Source: Mycobacterium kansasii ATCC 12478 (GTDB taxonomy: Bacteria; Actinomycetota; Actinomycetes; Mycobacteriales; Mycobacteriaceae). Taken from it: DNA of 64,000 bases. The stretch is from the NCBI RefSeq assembly GCF_000157895.3, contig NC_022663.1:744001-808000 (forward strand). The letters are read 5' to 3'. Below, piece by piece: positions 1-8,703 of the stretch; position 1 is the stretch's first letter; each line of letters opens with the position of its first letter. A model generated the notes under the pieces. The model had not been told where the DNA came from. It worked only from the letters and a program-made list of their open reading frames with translations, and ran no database searches. The translations under genes were made by a program, and so were the position numbers.

Positions 1-1
1 G

Positions 2-790
2 GCCGTGCTGCGCGCCTGGAACGACTGGCACCTCGAGGTGTGGGCCGGCGCCTACCCGCAGCGGATCATCCCGCTGCAGCTGCCCTGGCTCGCCGACCCG
101 CAGCTGGCCCCGGAGGAGATCCGCCGCAACGCCGACCGCGGGTTCAAAGCGGTCAGCTTTCCCGAGCTGCCCGCGCAATGCGGCCTGCCCAGCCTGCACA
201 CCGGGGTCTGGGATCCGTTCTTCGCCGCCTGCGAGGAGACCGACACCGTGGTCTGCCTGCACACCGGGTCGGCGCAATGGGCGCCGATCCCCGCCTTCGA
301 CACCCCCTTCGAGACCATCACCACCCTGTTCCCGGTCAACGGCCTGGTCGCCTGCGCGGACATGCTGTGGTCGGGCATCCCGCTGCGCTTCCCGCGGCTG
401 AACATCACGCTGGCCGAGGGCGGCCTGGGCTGGGCGGCCATGCTCGGCGACCGCGCCGATTACGTTCTGGCGCACTCCGCTTCGGGCCGCGAGGGCGGCT
501 CGTGGGAAAGCGACCTGCTGCCCAGCGAGGTGCTGCGCCGCACCTTCTGGTTTTGCTCGATCGACGATCCGCACGCGTTCGGCGCGCTGGACGCGATCGG
601 GGCCGACCGCATCCTCGTCGAAAGCGACTATCCGCACGCCGATTCGACCTGGCCCGACACCCAACAGGTCGTGGCGCGCAACGTCGCCGGCCTGTCGGCG
701 GAGGACGCGGCCAGGATCACCCACCGCAACGCCGCACGGCTGTTTCGTCACCCGCTGCCGGACGACGGATGGCTGACGGCCACCGGATAG
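2..790 (+). CDS. Amidohydrolase (amidohydrolase_2 family), 5' end cut by window edge
   Basis: The C-terminal 262 or so residues of a metal-dependent TIM-barrel hydrolase; the reading frame is open back to the first bases, so the N-terminus lies outside the window. The family is usually 350-400 residues, so roughly a third is missing. Visible family signatures are an internal HTGS segment and the late ESDYPHAD motif followed by WP, which carries the conserved metal-site Asp region near the barrel end. The substrate cannot be told from sequence; mycobacteria carry many paralogs, some linked to sterol or aromatic breakdown. Its stop overlaps the Shine-Dalgarno (GGAGG, 790-794) of the next gene, so the two are very probably co-transcribed with the P450 that follows. 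Confidence 0.85.
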   Translation, partial: AVLRAWNDWHLEVWAGAYPQRIIPLQLPWLADPQLAPEEIRRNADRGFKAVSFPELPAQCGLPSLHTGVWDPFFAACEETDTVVCLHTGSAQWAPIPAFDTPFETITTLFPVNGLVACADMLWSGIPLRFPRLNITLAEGGLGWAAMLGDRADYVLAHSASGREGGSWESDLLPSEVLRRTFWFCSIDDPHAFGALDAIGADRILVESDYPHADSTWPDTQQVVARNVAGLSAEDAARITHRNAARLFRHPLPDDGWLTATG

Positions 791-798
791 GAGGCGTC

Positions 799-2523
799 AT
801 GCTGGACCTATTGATTCGCGATGCCGAAATCGTTGACGGCACCGGCGCGCCCGCCCACCACGGCGACGTCGGCGTCCGTGACGGGCGGATCGTCACCGTG
901 GGAGAAGCCGACGATTCAGCGGCGAAAACCGTTGACGCCCAAGGACTCACGTTGGCGCCGGGATTCGTCGACCTGCACACCCACTATGACGCGCAGCTGT
1001 TCTGGGACCCGACCGCGAGCCCGTCGGTGCAGCACGGGGTGACCACGGTCTTCGGCGGCAACTGCGGCTTCACGCTGGCGCCCGCCGCAGCCGACCAGCA
1101 CGACTACCTCACCCGCATGCTGGCGCGGGTCGAGGGGATGCCGCTGGACGCGCTGCGCGCCGGCCTGGACTGGGGCTGGGCATCGTTCGGCGACTGGCTC
1201 GACCGCCTCGAGGGCCGCATCGCCGTCAATGCCGGCTTCCTGGTTGGTCATTCGGCGCTGCGGCTGGCGGCGATGGGTCACGACGCGGTCGGCGGCCAGG
1301 CCACCCCGGCACAGATCGAAACGATGGTCGCGGTCCTGCACGACGCGCTGAACGCCGGCGCACTCGGGCTGTCGACCTCGCAGTCGCCGACCCACAACGA
1401 CGGTTCCGGCCAGCCGGTGCCGTCGCGCAGCGCCTCAAGGGACGAACTGATGGCGCTGGCCTCCGGCGTGCGCGACCACCCGGGCACGACACTGGAGGCC
1501 ATCCTCCCCGGCTGCCTGTCCGGCTTCACCGATGACGACATCGCGCTACTCACCGACATGTCCGTGGCCGCCGACCGGCCGCTGAACTGGAACCTGCTGG
1601 GCGTCTCGGCGGCCAACCCGGCGGGGCACGAAAAGCAGTTGCGCGCCTACGATGTCGCCGCCGAACGTGGCGGCCGGGTGGTGGCACTCACGTTGCCGCA
1701 CGGCATGAAGATCCGGCTTTCGTTCCTGTCCGGTTTCGTGCTGGACGGGCTGCCCGGCTGGCGCGACACCATGCACCTGCCGGTGCCGCAGCGGCTGGCC
1801 GCGCTCGCCGAGCCTGCGGTGCGTCGCCGGCTCGCCGAGGGCGCCGCCGCCAAGGAGGCGGGCCTGCTGCGTGGCCTGGCGCAATGGGACCGGCTGGTCA
1901 TTGTCGAGACGTTCGCGCCCGAGAACGCCGACGCGACCGGGCGCAGCGTCGGCGAGGTCGCCGCCGCCCGCGGCGGCGAGCCGTTCGACACGCTGTTGGA
2001 CATCGTGATCGCCGACGAGCTACGCACCGGGCTCTCCCCGCCGCTGACCGGCGACGACGCGGCCGACTGGCGGGCACGCGCGCAGGTGTGGCGCCACCCG
2101 GGTGCGGTGATCGGCGGCTCGGATGCCGGCGCCCACCTGGACATGATGTGCGGCGCGATCTACACGACGTCGCTGCTGGGCAAGGGCGTGCGCGAGCACC
2201 GGGTGGTGACGCTGGAGGAAGCCGTGCGGTTGATCACCGACGTGCCGGCCCGGTTCTACGGGCTGACGCAGCGTGGCCGGATCGCGCCCGGCTGGCATGC
2301 CGACCTGGTGCTCTTCGACCCGGCGACCGTCGGCCACGGCCCCGAACGCACCCGCTACGACCTACCGGCCGGCGCGCCCCGGTTGGTCGCCGACGCCCGC
2401 GGGATCAGCTCGGTGCTGGTCGGTGGGGTCGAGGTGTGCCACGACGGCGTTGCCACCGGCGCGCTGCCCGGCACCGTGCTGCGGTCCGGGCGGGATACCG
2501 AGACGGTGTCGGCTCATGGCTGA
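799..2523 (+). CDS. N-acyl-D-amino-acid deacylase-like amidohydrolase (amidohydrolase_3)
   Basis: Predicted zinc hydrolase of 574 residues in the D-aminoacylase branch. Near the N-terminus it has the beta-sandwich start (LIRDAEIVDGTG), then the metal-binding LHTHYDAQ motif at about residue 58 and the GVTTVFGGNCGF segment typical of N-acyl-D-amino-acid deacylases. A GGSDAGAH motif with the late catalytic Asp lies at about residue 440. The ATG at 799 is preferred because GGAGG sits 5 nt upstream; the frame remains open much further upstream but that part is only the shadow of the preceding gene. The last 8 bases overlap the P450 start. The true substrate is unknown; amide or cyclic-imide hydrolysis is an inference from the family. 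Confidence 0.88.
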   Translation: MLDLLIRDAEIVDGTGAPAHHGDVGVRDGRIVTVGEADDSAAKTVDAQGLTLAPGFVDLHTHYDAQLFWDPTASPSVQHGVTTVFGGNCGFTLAPAAADQHDYLTRMLARVEGMPLDALRAGLDWGWASFGDWLDRLEGRIAVNAGFLVGHSALRLAAMGHDAVGGQATPAQIETMVAVLHDALNAGALGLSTSQSPTHNDGSGQPVPSRSASRDELMALASGVRDHPGTTLEAILPGCLSGFTDDDIALLTDMSVAADRPLNWNLLGVSAANPAGHEKQLRAYDVAAERGGRVVALTLPHGMKIRLSFLSGFVLDGLPGWRDTMHLPVPQRLAALAEPAVRRRLAEGAAAKEAGLLRGLAQWDRLVIVETFAPENADATGRSVGEVAAARGGEPFDTLLDIVIADELRTGLSPPLTGDDAADWRARAQVWRHPGAVIGGSDAGAHLDMMCGAIYTTSLLGKGVREHRVVTLEEAVRLITDVPARFYGLTQRGRIAPGWHADLVLFDPATVGHGPERTRYDLPAGAPRLVADARGISSVLVGGVEVCHDGVATGALPGTVLRSGRDTETVSAHG

Positions 2524-3742
2524 GGTGGCAACCAACGACTTCGACCCGACCGAGCTGCAGGGCGGGCTGCTCATGCAGGTCGAAAACGTGCACGAGCGGC
2601 TGCGCGAGGCGCGCGCGCGACACCGGGTGATGCTCGGAAACCCCTTCACCGAGGTCAGGGCCGGGCAGGTCGGCGATTTCGGGGTAACGGTGCTCGGCTA
2701 CGACGAGTGCCAGACGGTGCTCACCCATCCGGACACCTTCTCCTCGTCGATCTACGAGCACATCATGGGCCCGGTGATGGGTCGCACCCTGCTGGAACTC
2801 GAGGGAGCCGAGCATCGGGCCAGCCGGGCGCTGGTGTCGCCGTCGTTCCGGTCGGCGCTGCTGGAACGATGGCGCGGCGAGCTGGTGGAGGTGGTGGTCC
2901 ACGAGCTCATCGACCGGTTCGCGCCGCGCGGCCACGCCGAGCTGGCCCGCGAGTTCACCTTCGCGTTTCCGGTCCAGGTGATCGCGCGGATCATGGGTCT
3001 GCCGCGACACGACTACCCGCGCTTCCAGCGGCTGTCGATCGAGCTGCTCAATGTGGTCTACGACTGGGAGTGCGGGCTGACCGCGTCGAGATCGCTGAAG
3101 GCCTACTTCACCGAAATCCTCGCCGAGCGCCGACGCAACCCGCAGGACGACCTGATCAGCACGCTCGCGGAGTCCGAGATCGACGGCGCACGGCTGACCG
3201 ACGACGAGATCTTCGCGTTCCTGCTGCTGATCCTGCCCGCCGGAGTCGAGACGACCTATCGGGCCTCGGGCAACCTGCTGGTCGCGTTGCTCACCGAACC
3301 GGAGCTCCTGGACGCGGTGCGGACCGACCGCACCATGGTCCGCGCTGCCATCGAGGAGGCGTTGCGCTGGGAGCCGCCGATCACCACGGTGGTGCGGGTG
3401 GCGGTCCGCGACTGCGAGCTCGGCGGGATCTCGATTCCGGCGGGAACCAACGTCAGTGTCAGCGTCGCGGCCGCCAATCGGGACTCGGCGCGCTATCCGG
3501 ACCCGGACCGCTTCGATCCCGCCCGCAAAAACATCGCACATCTGACATTCGGCGGCGGCCCGCATCTGTGCCTCGGCATGCACTTGGCGCGCATGGAGGC
3601 CGCGGTGGCGATCAACGCGCTGCTGGACCGATTGCCGGGGCTGCGGCTGGACCCGAGCGCACCGGCCCCGCATGTGGTGGGGGTCGCCTTCCGCTCGCCC
3701 GCCGCGCTGCCGGTCGAGTTCACGCCTACCGGTCAGAGATAG
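2516..3742 (+). CDS. Cytochrome P450
   Basis: A 408-residue soluble bacterial P450. The I-helix oxygen-activation motif reads AGVETT (about residue 241), the ExxR pair lies in EEALRWEP (about 280), and the heme loop FGGGPHLCLG places the Cys thiolate near residue 352. It starts with an ATG inside the end of the deacylase (8-nt overlap, different frame), implying translational coupling in a three-gene operon with two amidohydrolases. It is not one of the M. tuberculosis P450s I recognise at this location, so the cassette looks species-specific. Substrate unknown; partner ferredoxin and reductase are not in the window. Its 3' end overlaps the convergent RNase HI gene by 10 nt. Confidence 0.93.
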   Translation: MAEVATNDFDPTELQGGLLMQVENVHERLREARARHRVMLGNPFTEVRAGQVGDFGVTVLGYDECQTVLTHPDTFSSSIYEHIMGPVMGRTLLELEGAEHRASRALVSPSFRSALLERWRGELVEVVVHELIDRFAPRGHAELAREFTFAFPVQVIARIMGLPRHDYPRFQRLSIELLNVVYDWECGLTASRSLKAYFTEILAERRRNPQDDLISTLAESEIDGARLTDDEIFAFLLLILPAGVETTYRASGNLLVALLTEPELLDAVRTDRTMVRAAIEEALRWEPPITTVVRVAVRDCELGGISIPAGTNVSVSVAAANRDSARYPDPDRFDPARKNIAHLTFGGGPHLCLGMHLARMEAAVAINALLDRLPGLRLDPSAPAPHVVGVAFRSPAALPVEFTPTGQR

Positions 3743-4857
3743 CCCGTCTGGTTCACCAGCCGCACCGACGACGCTCCATCGGCATAGAACTCGGCGATGC
3801 TCAGCGACGCCAAGTCGAGGTGCAACCGGTACAGGATGCCCGCCCCGGCATCCAGGGCCAGACGCAACAACATCTTGATCGGCGTGACGTGAGAGACCAC
3901 CAGGACCGTGGCGCCCTCGTGCCCGGCGATGATCCGGTCACGTCCGCGACGAACCCGCAGCAGCACGTCGTCAAAACTCTCCCCACCCGGGGGCGTGGCG
4001 CCGGTGTCACGCAGCCAGCGGCGGTGCAGCTCGGGGTCGCGTTCGGCAGCCTCCGCGAAAGTCATTCCCTCCCATGCGCCGAAGTCGGTCTCGACGAGGT
4101 CGTCGTCGACGGTCACCTCCAGGCCCAGGGCCCGGGCCGCCGTCGTCGCCGTGTCATAGGCCCGCTGCAACGGCGAGGACACCACCGCCGCGATCCCGCC
4201 GCGCTGCGCTAGATAGCGGGCGGCCAGCCCGGCCTGCCGCCACCCCACTTCGTTCAACGCCGGGTTGCCCCGCCCCGAATAGCGGCGCTGCACCGACAGC
4301 TCGGTCTGCCCATGCCGCAACAACAGCAGCCGGGTGGCCGCACCGCGTCGGCCCGTCCATCCGGGAGCTGTCGGGGACTCCGTCGCCAGCTTGTGCGGCG
4401 GGTCGGCAACAGCCACCACCGGCACGGTCGTGTTCTCCCCACGGCGATTGGTGCGAACCGCGGCATCCATCGCTTCGTTGGCCAACCGATCGGCATACGC
4501 ATTCCGTGACCGCGGCACCCACCCGTAACTGATCCGGCGGAAGTGTCGTGCCAGGGCCTGAGCCTGCGCATGCAGTTCCACCAGGTCCGGGTGCTTGACC
4601 TTCCAGCGCCCGCACATCTGCTCCACCACCAGCTTGGAGTCCATCAGGACCGTTGCCTCGGTGGCGCCCAGCTTCACCGCATCGTCCAGGCCGGCGATCA
4701 ACCCGCGGTATTCAGCGACGTTGTTGGTGGCCCGGCCGATCGCCTGCTTGGACTCCGCCAGTACGGTCGAGCGGTCCATGGTCCACACCACCGCGCCGTA
4801 TCCGGCCGGCCCGGGGTTGCCCCGCGACCCGCCGTCGGCTTCGATGATGACTTTCAC
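3733..4857 (-). CDS. rnhC: Bifunctional RNase HI / histidine phosphatase (Rv2228c ortholog)
   Basis: A 374-residue fusion. Residues 1 to about 140 are a type I RNase H (IEADGGSRGNPGPAG, AEYRGLI and MDSKLVV supply the D-E-D metal ligands) that cleaves RNA in RNA:DNA hybrids. From about 175 on it is a CobC-type histidine phosphatase with the LLLRHGQTE catalytic loop, a GGESFDD segment and a SHVTPI second His. In M. smegmatis the orthologous fusion has both RNase H and alpha-ribazole phosphatase activity. The start is GTG, overlapping the upstream zinc-ribbon gene as GTGA (4 nt). It is the last gene of a four-gene minus operon with cobC-like, NIF3 and zinc-ribbon genes, which fits a cobamide link for the phosphatase half. 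Confidence 0.95.
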   Translation of the reverse strand: MKVIIEADGGSRGNPGPAGYGAVVWTMDRSTVLAESKQAIGRATNNVAEYRGLIAGLDDAVKLGATEATVLMDSKLVVEQMCGRWKVKHPDLVELHAQAQALARHFRRISYGWVPRSRNAYADRLANEAMDAAVRTNRRGENTTVPVVAVADPPHKLATESPTAPGWTGRRGAATRLLLLRHGQTELSVQRRYSGRGNPALNEVGWRQAGLAARYLAQRGGIAAVVSSPLQRAYDTATTAARALGLEVTVDDDLVETDFGAWEGMTFAEAAERDPELHRRWLRDTGATPPGGESFDDVLLRVRRGRDRIIAGHEGATVLVVSHVTPIKMLLRLALDAGAGILYRLHLDLASLSIAEFYADGASSVRLVNQTGYL

Positions 4858-5591
4858 TGCTCAAAACCCTTGACCCGCAATAGGATTGCTCCACATTCCG
4901 GGCACCGCAAAACATCGTCGTCGGCGGCCGCCGAGATCCGGGCCAGCTCGCCGCGGCCGATCTCGATCCGGCAGGCCCCACATCGATGACCCTGCAACGG
5001 TCCGGCGCCCGGCCCTCCCCCGGCCCGCTGCCGCTCGTAGAGGGCAACAAGGTCGGGATTCAACGAGGCGCTGAGTTCCTCGCGTCGCGAGGAGCGTTCC
5101 CGCCGGGACTGCTCGAGTTCGGCCAGCGCGGCGTCCAGGGCTTGCCGGGCGCCGTCCAGCTCGGTGTGCAACTTCGCCAAGGCCGCCGTCTCGGCGGCCT
5201 GCCGGGCCTGCAGTTCCTCGCGGCGCTCCATCACCTCCAGCAGCGAATCCTCCAGGCTGGCCTGACGACGTTCCAGCGTCTCCAGTTCGTGCTGCAGGTC
5301 CGACAATTGCTTGGCGTCCGTGGCGCCGGACTTGAGCAGCGACCGGTCGCGCTCCTCGCGCTTGCGCACCGCATCGATTTCTGCCTCGAATCGCGACACC
5401 TGGGCGTCCAAGTCCTCCACGGCGATTCGCACGGCGGCCAGCCGGTCACCGGCGGCGTTGTGCTCGATCTGCACCCGCTCGCAGGCCTCTCGCTGGGGCA
5501 GATGCGTGGACCGATGCGCGATCCGCGACAGCTCGGCGTCCAGCTTCGCCAGTTCCAAAAGCGAACGTTGCTGTGCCGCTTCGGCTTTCAT
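4854..5591 (-). CDS. Coiled-coil protein with C-terminal zinc ribbon (Rv2229c ortholog)
   Basis: A 245-residue protein made of a long charged coiled coil (residues about 1-185, rich in E, R, L and A heptads) and a C-terminal zinc ribbon with two Cys pairs (CGAC and CPEC). The same domain order is seen in the conserved CT398/C4-zinc-ribbon family; proposed roles in RNA or protein handling are unproven. The chosen ATG (MKAEAAQ) overlaps the stop of the upstream NIF3 gene as ATGA, and its own stop overlaps the rnhC start as GTGA. A longer reading frame exists upstream but is only the NIF3 shadow. Length matches the M. tuberculosis ortholog. Confidence 0.92.
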   Translation of the reverse strand: MKAEAAQQRSLLELAKLDAELSRIAHRSTHLPQREACERVQIEHNAAGDRLAAVRIAVEDLDAQVSRFEAEIDAVRKREERDRSLLKSGATDAKQLSDLQHELETLERRQASLEDSLLEVMERREELQARQAAETAALAKLHTELDGARQALDAALAELEQSRRERSSRREELSASLNPDLVALYERQRAGGGPGAGPLQGHRCGACRIEIGRGELARISAAADDDVLRCPECGAILLRVKGFEQ

Positions 5592-6724
5592 GTCCCGTCT
5601 CCAGGTCTTGTTGCAACATTCCACGGATCGGTGCGGATGGTGGACACCCGCACCGGCAGCGACGCACCGAAATGGGACCGCAGCATGCCGGCGGCTTGGT
5701 CGCACCAAGGGAATTCGCTGGCCCAGTGCGCGAGGTCGATCAGGGCCACGGGCGAGGACCGGCAGTGCTCGTCGGCGGGGTGGTGCCGCAGGTCGGCGGT
5801 GACATAGGCCTGCACCTCCGCCGCGGCCGCGGCGCCCAGCAGCGAATCGCCGGCACCGCCGCAGACCGCCACCCGCGAAACCGGCAGGCCGGGATCACCG
5901 GCGGCACGCACTCCCCAGGACGTCGCGGGCAGCGCCGCGCAGACCCGGGAGACGAAGTCGCGCAGCGGTTCCGGCTTTGGCAGCGCGCCAATCCGTCCCA
6001 GCCCGACGCCGGCCGGCGGTGGCACCAGGGTGAAGATGTCGAAGGCCGGTTCCTCGTAGGGGTGCGCGGCCCGCATCGCCGCCAGCACCGCGGCCCGCGC
6101 CCGCGCGGGTGCGACCACCTCCACCCGATCCTCGGGCACCTGTTCGACGGTGCCGATGGCGCCGATTGCGGGCGACGCCCCCTCCAGCGCGAGGAACTGT
6201 CCGGTACCGGTAACGCTCCAGCTGCAATGCGAGTAGTCACCGATATGTCCGGCACCGGCGTCAAACACCGCCGCCCGCACCGCATCCGCGGACTCGCGCG
6301 GCACGTAGATGACCCACTTGTCCTGATCGGCCGACCCGGACAACGGGTCAAGCACCCCTTCGACGGTCAGACCCAGCGCCTGCGCCAGCGCGTCGGAGAC
6401 CCCCGGCGACGCCGAGTCGGCATTGGTGTGCGCGGTGAACAGCGACCTGCCCGACCGGATCAAGCGGTGCACGAGCGCACCCTTGGGCGTGCTGGCAGCA
6501 ACCGTATCGACCCCGCGCAACAGCAACGGATGATGGGCCAGCAACAGGCCCCCTTCGGGAACTTCGTCGACGACCGCCGCCGTCGCGTCCACCGCGACGG
6601 TCACCGAATCCACCACGTCGGCCGGATCGCCGCAGACCAGGCCGACCGAATCCCACGACTCGGCAAGCCGCGGCGGATACGCCTGGTCCAGCACTTCGAT
6701 GACGTCAGCCAACCGCACACTCAT
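5588..6724 (-). CDS. NIF3-like dinuclear metal-centre protein (Rv2230c ortholog)
   Basis: A 378-residue member of the NIF3/YbgI family (often annotated GTP cyclohydrolase 1 type 2 homolog). Conserved metal-ligand segments are visible: LLLAHHPLLLRGV near residue 65, HTNADSASPGVSDALA near 100, and ALIDLAHWASEFP near the C-terminus. A PII-like insert of roughly 120 residues separates the two halves, as in other actinobacterial members. Biochemical role unresolved. The ATG overlaps the stop of the upstream aminotransferase gene as ATGA, and the 3' end overlaps the zinc-ribbon gene the same way, so the four genes are translationally chained. Confidence 0.93.
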   Translation of the reverse strand: MSVRLADVIEVLDQAYPPRLAESWDSVGLVCGDPADVVDSVTVAVDATAAVVDEVPEGGLLLAHHPLLLRGVDTVAASTPKGALVHRLIRSGRSLFTAHTNADSASPGVSDALAQALGLTVEGVLDPLSGSADQDKWVIYVPRESADAVRAAVFDAGAGHIGDYSHCSWSVTGTGQFLALEGASPAIGAIGTVEQVPEDRVEVVAPARARAAVLAAMRAAHPYEEPAFDIFTLVPPPAGVGLGRIGALPKPEPLRDFVSRVCAALPATSWGVRAAGDPGLPVSRVAVCGGAGDSLLGAAAAAEVQAYVTADLRHHPADEHCRSSPVALIDLAHWASEFPWCDQAAGMLRSHFGASLPVRVSTIRTDPWNVATRPGDGT

Positions 6725-7872
6725 CGGCGCCTCCCGCTGTGCCCGCAACCGATGGCCTGAACCAGCCGCGGCCACTCCGCGCGCACCGCCGCGCGCAGAT
6801 ACCGGTCGCCCAGGCCGACGAACGTATCGCAGCGGCGCACCGCAATTCTCTTGTGGTGCAAGTCGTTTCGGATTCGCTCGGCGTCCGGCATGCCGAACAG
6901 CACAAACGGTGCGCAACCGTCGACCACCGTGGCACCCACCGAATTCAGGCCGGCCACCATCGCTGCGCGCAGTGCCACCAGCCGCTGGGCGCCCGCCGCC
7001 GCCTCGGCCACCGCTTCGGGCGCACAGCACGCCGCGATGGCCGCCAGTTGCAGCGTGCCCACCGGCCAGTGCGCGCGCCGGGCGGTCAGCCGGGCCAGCA
7101 CATCCGGTGCGCCGAGGGCATAACCCACCCGCAAACCGGCCAGCGACCACGTCTTGGTCAGACTGCGCAGCACCAGCACATCAGCCAGGCAGTCGCCGGC
7201 CAGCGACTCCGGCTCCCCGGGAACCGAGTCGGCGAACGCTTCGTCGACGACCAGGATTCGTCCCGGTCGCCGCAATGCCAGCAACTGCTCGCGGGTGTGC
7301 AACACCGAGGTCGGGTTGGTCGGGTTACCTACCACCACGAGGTCGGCCGCCTCGGGCACCGCCACACCGGCCAGGCCGAACGGCGGCTCGAGGACAACGT
7401 GGTCCACCGGGATTCCGGCGGCGCTCAGCGCCACCGCCGGTTCGGTGAACGACGGCGCGATGATCGCCGCGCGCGCCGGAGCCAGGTTGGGCAACAACGC
7501 GAAACCCTCCGCCGCCCCGGCCAGGGGCAGCACTTCTTCGCAAGTTCGCCCGTGCCGTGCGGCTACCGCCTGTTGTGACCAGCGCACCTCGTCCACGCTC
7601 GGATAGCGGGCCAGATCCGTCAGCCGGGCCGCCAAAACGTCGACAAGCCACTGCGGCGGGCGGGTGTCGCGGACATTGACCGCGAAATCCAGCATGTCGG
7701 GCGCGACGGCCTGATCACCGTGATAGCGCGCCGCGGCGAGGCAAATCGACGCGCCGTGATCCAGATCCGCCACCAGTGAAACACTAGTGCGCCGGTGGAC
7801 TACCCAGGCATCCGGAGCACCGCGCCCGGCGAGCGTGACGCGGTTCGGGTCCGGGCCGGCAGTCGCGATCAT
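6721..7872 (-). CDS. cobC: CobC-type threonine-phosphate decarboxylase / class I-II aminotransferase (Rv2231c ortholog)
   Basis: PLP-dependent fold-type I enzyme related to CobC/CobD, which makes the aminopropanol moiety of cobalamin from threonine phosphate. Seen are the N-terminal RYHGD and LDFAVNV segments, VVVGNPTNPTSVL, and SLTKTWSLAGLRVGY with the Schiff-base Lys. The histidine phosphatase at the end of the operon and cobD nearby support a cobamide role. The start is uncertain: the ATG at 7872 gives 383 residues, while a GTG at 7773 gives 350 and still keeps all conserved residues; M. tuberculosis is intermediate in length. The gene is divergent from ptkA. Confidence 0.88.
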   Translation of the reverse strand: MIATAGPDPNRVTLAGRGAPDAWVVHRRTSVSLVADLDHGASICLAAARYHGDQAVAPDMLDFAVNVRDTRPPQWLVDVLAARLTDLARYPSVDEVRWSQQAVAARHGRTCEEVLPLAGAAEGFALLPNLAPARAAIIAPSFTEPAVALSAAGIPVDHVVLEPPFGLAGVAVPEAADLVVVGNPTNPTSVLHTREQLLALRRPGRILVVDEAFADSVPGEPESLAGDCLADVLVLRSLTKTWSLAGLRVGYALGAPDVLARLTARRAHWPVGTLQLAAIAACCAPEAVAEAAAGAQRLVALRAAMVAGLNSVGATVVDGCAPFVLFGMPDAERIRNDLHHKRIAVRRCDTFVGLGDRYLRAAVRAEWPRLVQAIGCGHSGRRR

Positions 7873-7977
7873 GGCTGGCCAGGGGTGGCAGCGGGCCGCT
7901 CCGGCGGTTGCGCCAGCCTCGTCCGCCGACTGGTGTTAGCGCCGGTCGGTGCCGCACACCTCGCCGCATCACCGACA

Positions 7978-8703
7978 ATGGAAGGCGTGACAGGTTCGAT
8001 CGCGACCGATTCGCCCGACTGCGGCGCCGCCCGCCGCCCTACCACCGTCTCCGCCGGGTCGCCGCAGCTGGTGATCTTCGATCTCGACGGGACCCTGACC
8101 GATTCGGCTCACGGGATCGTGGCGAGCTTCCGCCATGCGCTCGCCCACATCGGCGCCGCCGTCCCCGAGGGCGACCTGGCCGCCTGGATCGTCGGCCCGC
8201 CGATGGACGACACCTTTCGCGCGATGGAGCTCGGCGACCGTGTCGACGACGCGATCGCGGCTTTCCGGGCCGAATACGGCGCCCGCGGCTGGGCGATGAA
8301 CACCGTGTTCGACGGGATAGCGCCGCTGCTGGGCGATCTGCGCGCCGCGGGCGTCCGGCTGGCGGTGGCCACCTGCAAGCTCGAGCCAACGGCGCGGCGC
8401 ATTCTGGCGCACTTCGGGTTGGAGCAACATTTCGAGGTCATCGCCGGAGCCAGTGGCGACGGCTCCCGGAGTAACAAGACCGAGGTGCTGGGCCACGCGC
8501 TCGCCCAGCTGCGGCCGCTGCCCGAGCGGGTCCTCATGGTCGGCGACCGCAACCATGACGTCGAGGGCGCGGCAGCGCACGGCATCGACACCGTGGTGGT
8601 CGGTTGGGGCTACGGACAGGACGATTTCGGCCACGACACCGACGCCACCCTCGTCAGGCACGCCCGCACCATCGACGAGCTGCGGGAGGCGTTGGGTGTC
8701 TGA
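7978..8703 (+). CDS. ptkA: HAD-fold protein tyrosine kinase PtkA ortholog (Rv2232)
   Basis: HAD-superfamily protein with DLDGTLTDS motif I, a cap domain, and the late GDRNHDVEGA motif. The C-terminus (IDELREALGV) matches M. tuberculosis PtkA closely. In M. tuberculosis PtkA is a tyrosine kinase acting on PtpA and autophosphorylating on the Tyr of GWGYG; that Tyr is present here. PtkA normally has a disordered N-terminal extension of about 60-80 residues. The ATG at 7978 gives only about 30 residues before the HAD core; the frame is open to a GTG at 7795, which would give 302 residues but would overlap the divergent cobC. The start is therefore unsettled. Ends with an 8-nt overlap into ptpA. 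Confidence 0.88.
   Translation: MEGVTGSIATDSPDCGAARRPTTVSAGSPQLVIFDLDGTLTDSAHGIVASFRHALAHIGAAVPEGDLAAWIVGPPMDDTFRAMELGDRVDDAIAAFRAEYGARGWAMNTVFDGIAPLLGDLRAAGVRLAVATCKLEPTARRILAHFGLEQHFEVIAGASGDGSRSNKTEVLGHALAQLRPLPERVLMVGDRNHDVEGAAAHGIDTVVVGWGYGQDDFGHDTDATLVRHARTIDELREALGV

Noticed and set aside
40..798. Open upstream continuation of the deacylase frame (827 codons in total)
   Set aside because: The extra part is Arg/Pro-rich, has no homology and overlays the amidohydrolase; a strong ribosome site supports the ATG at 799.
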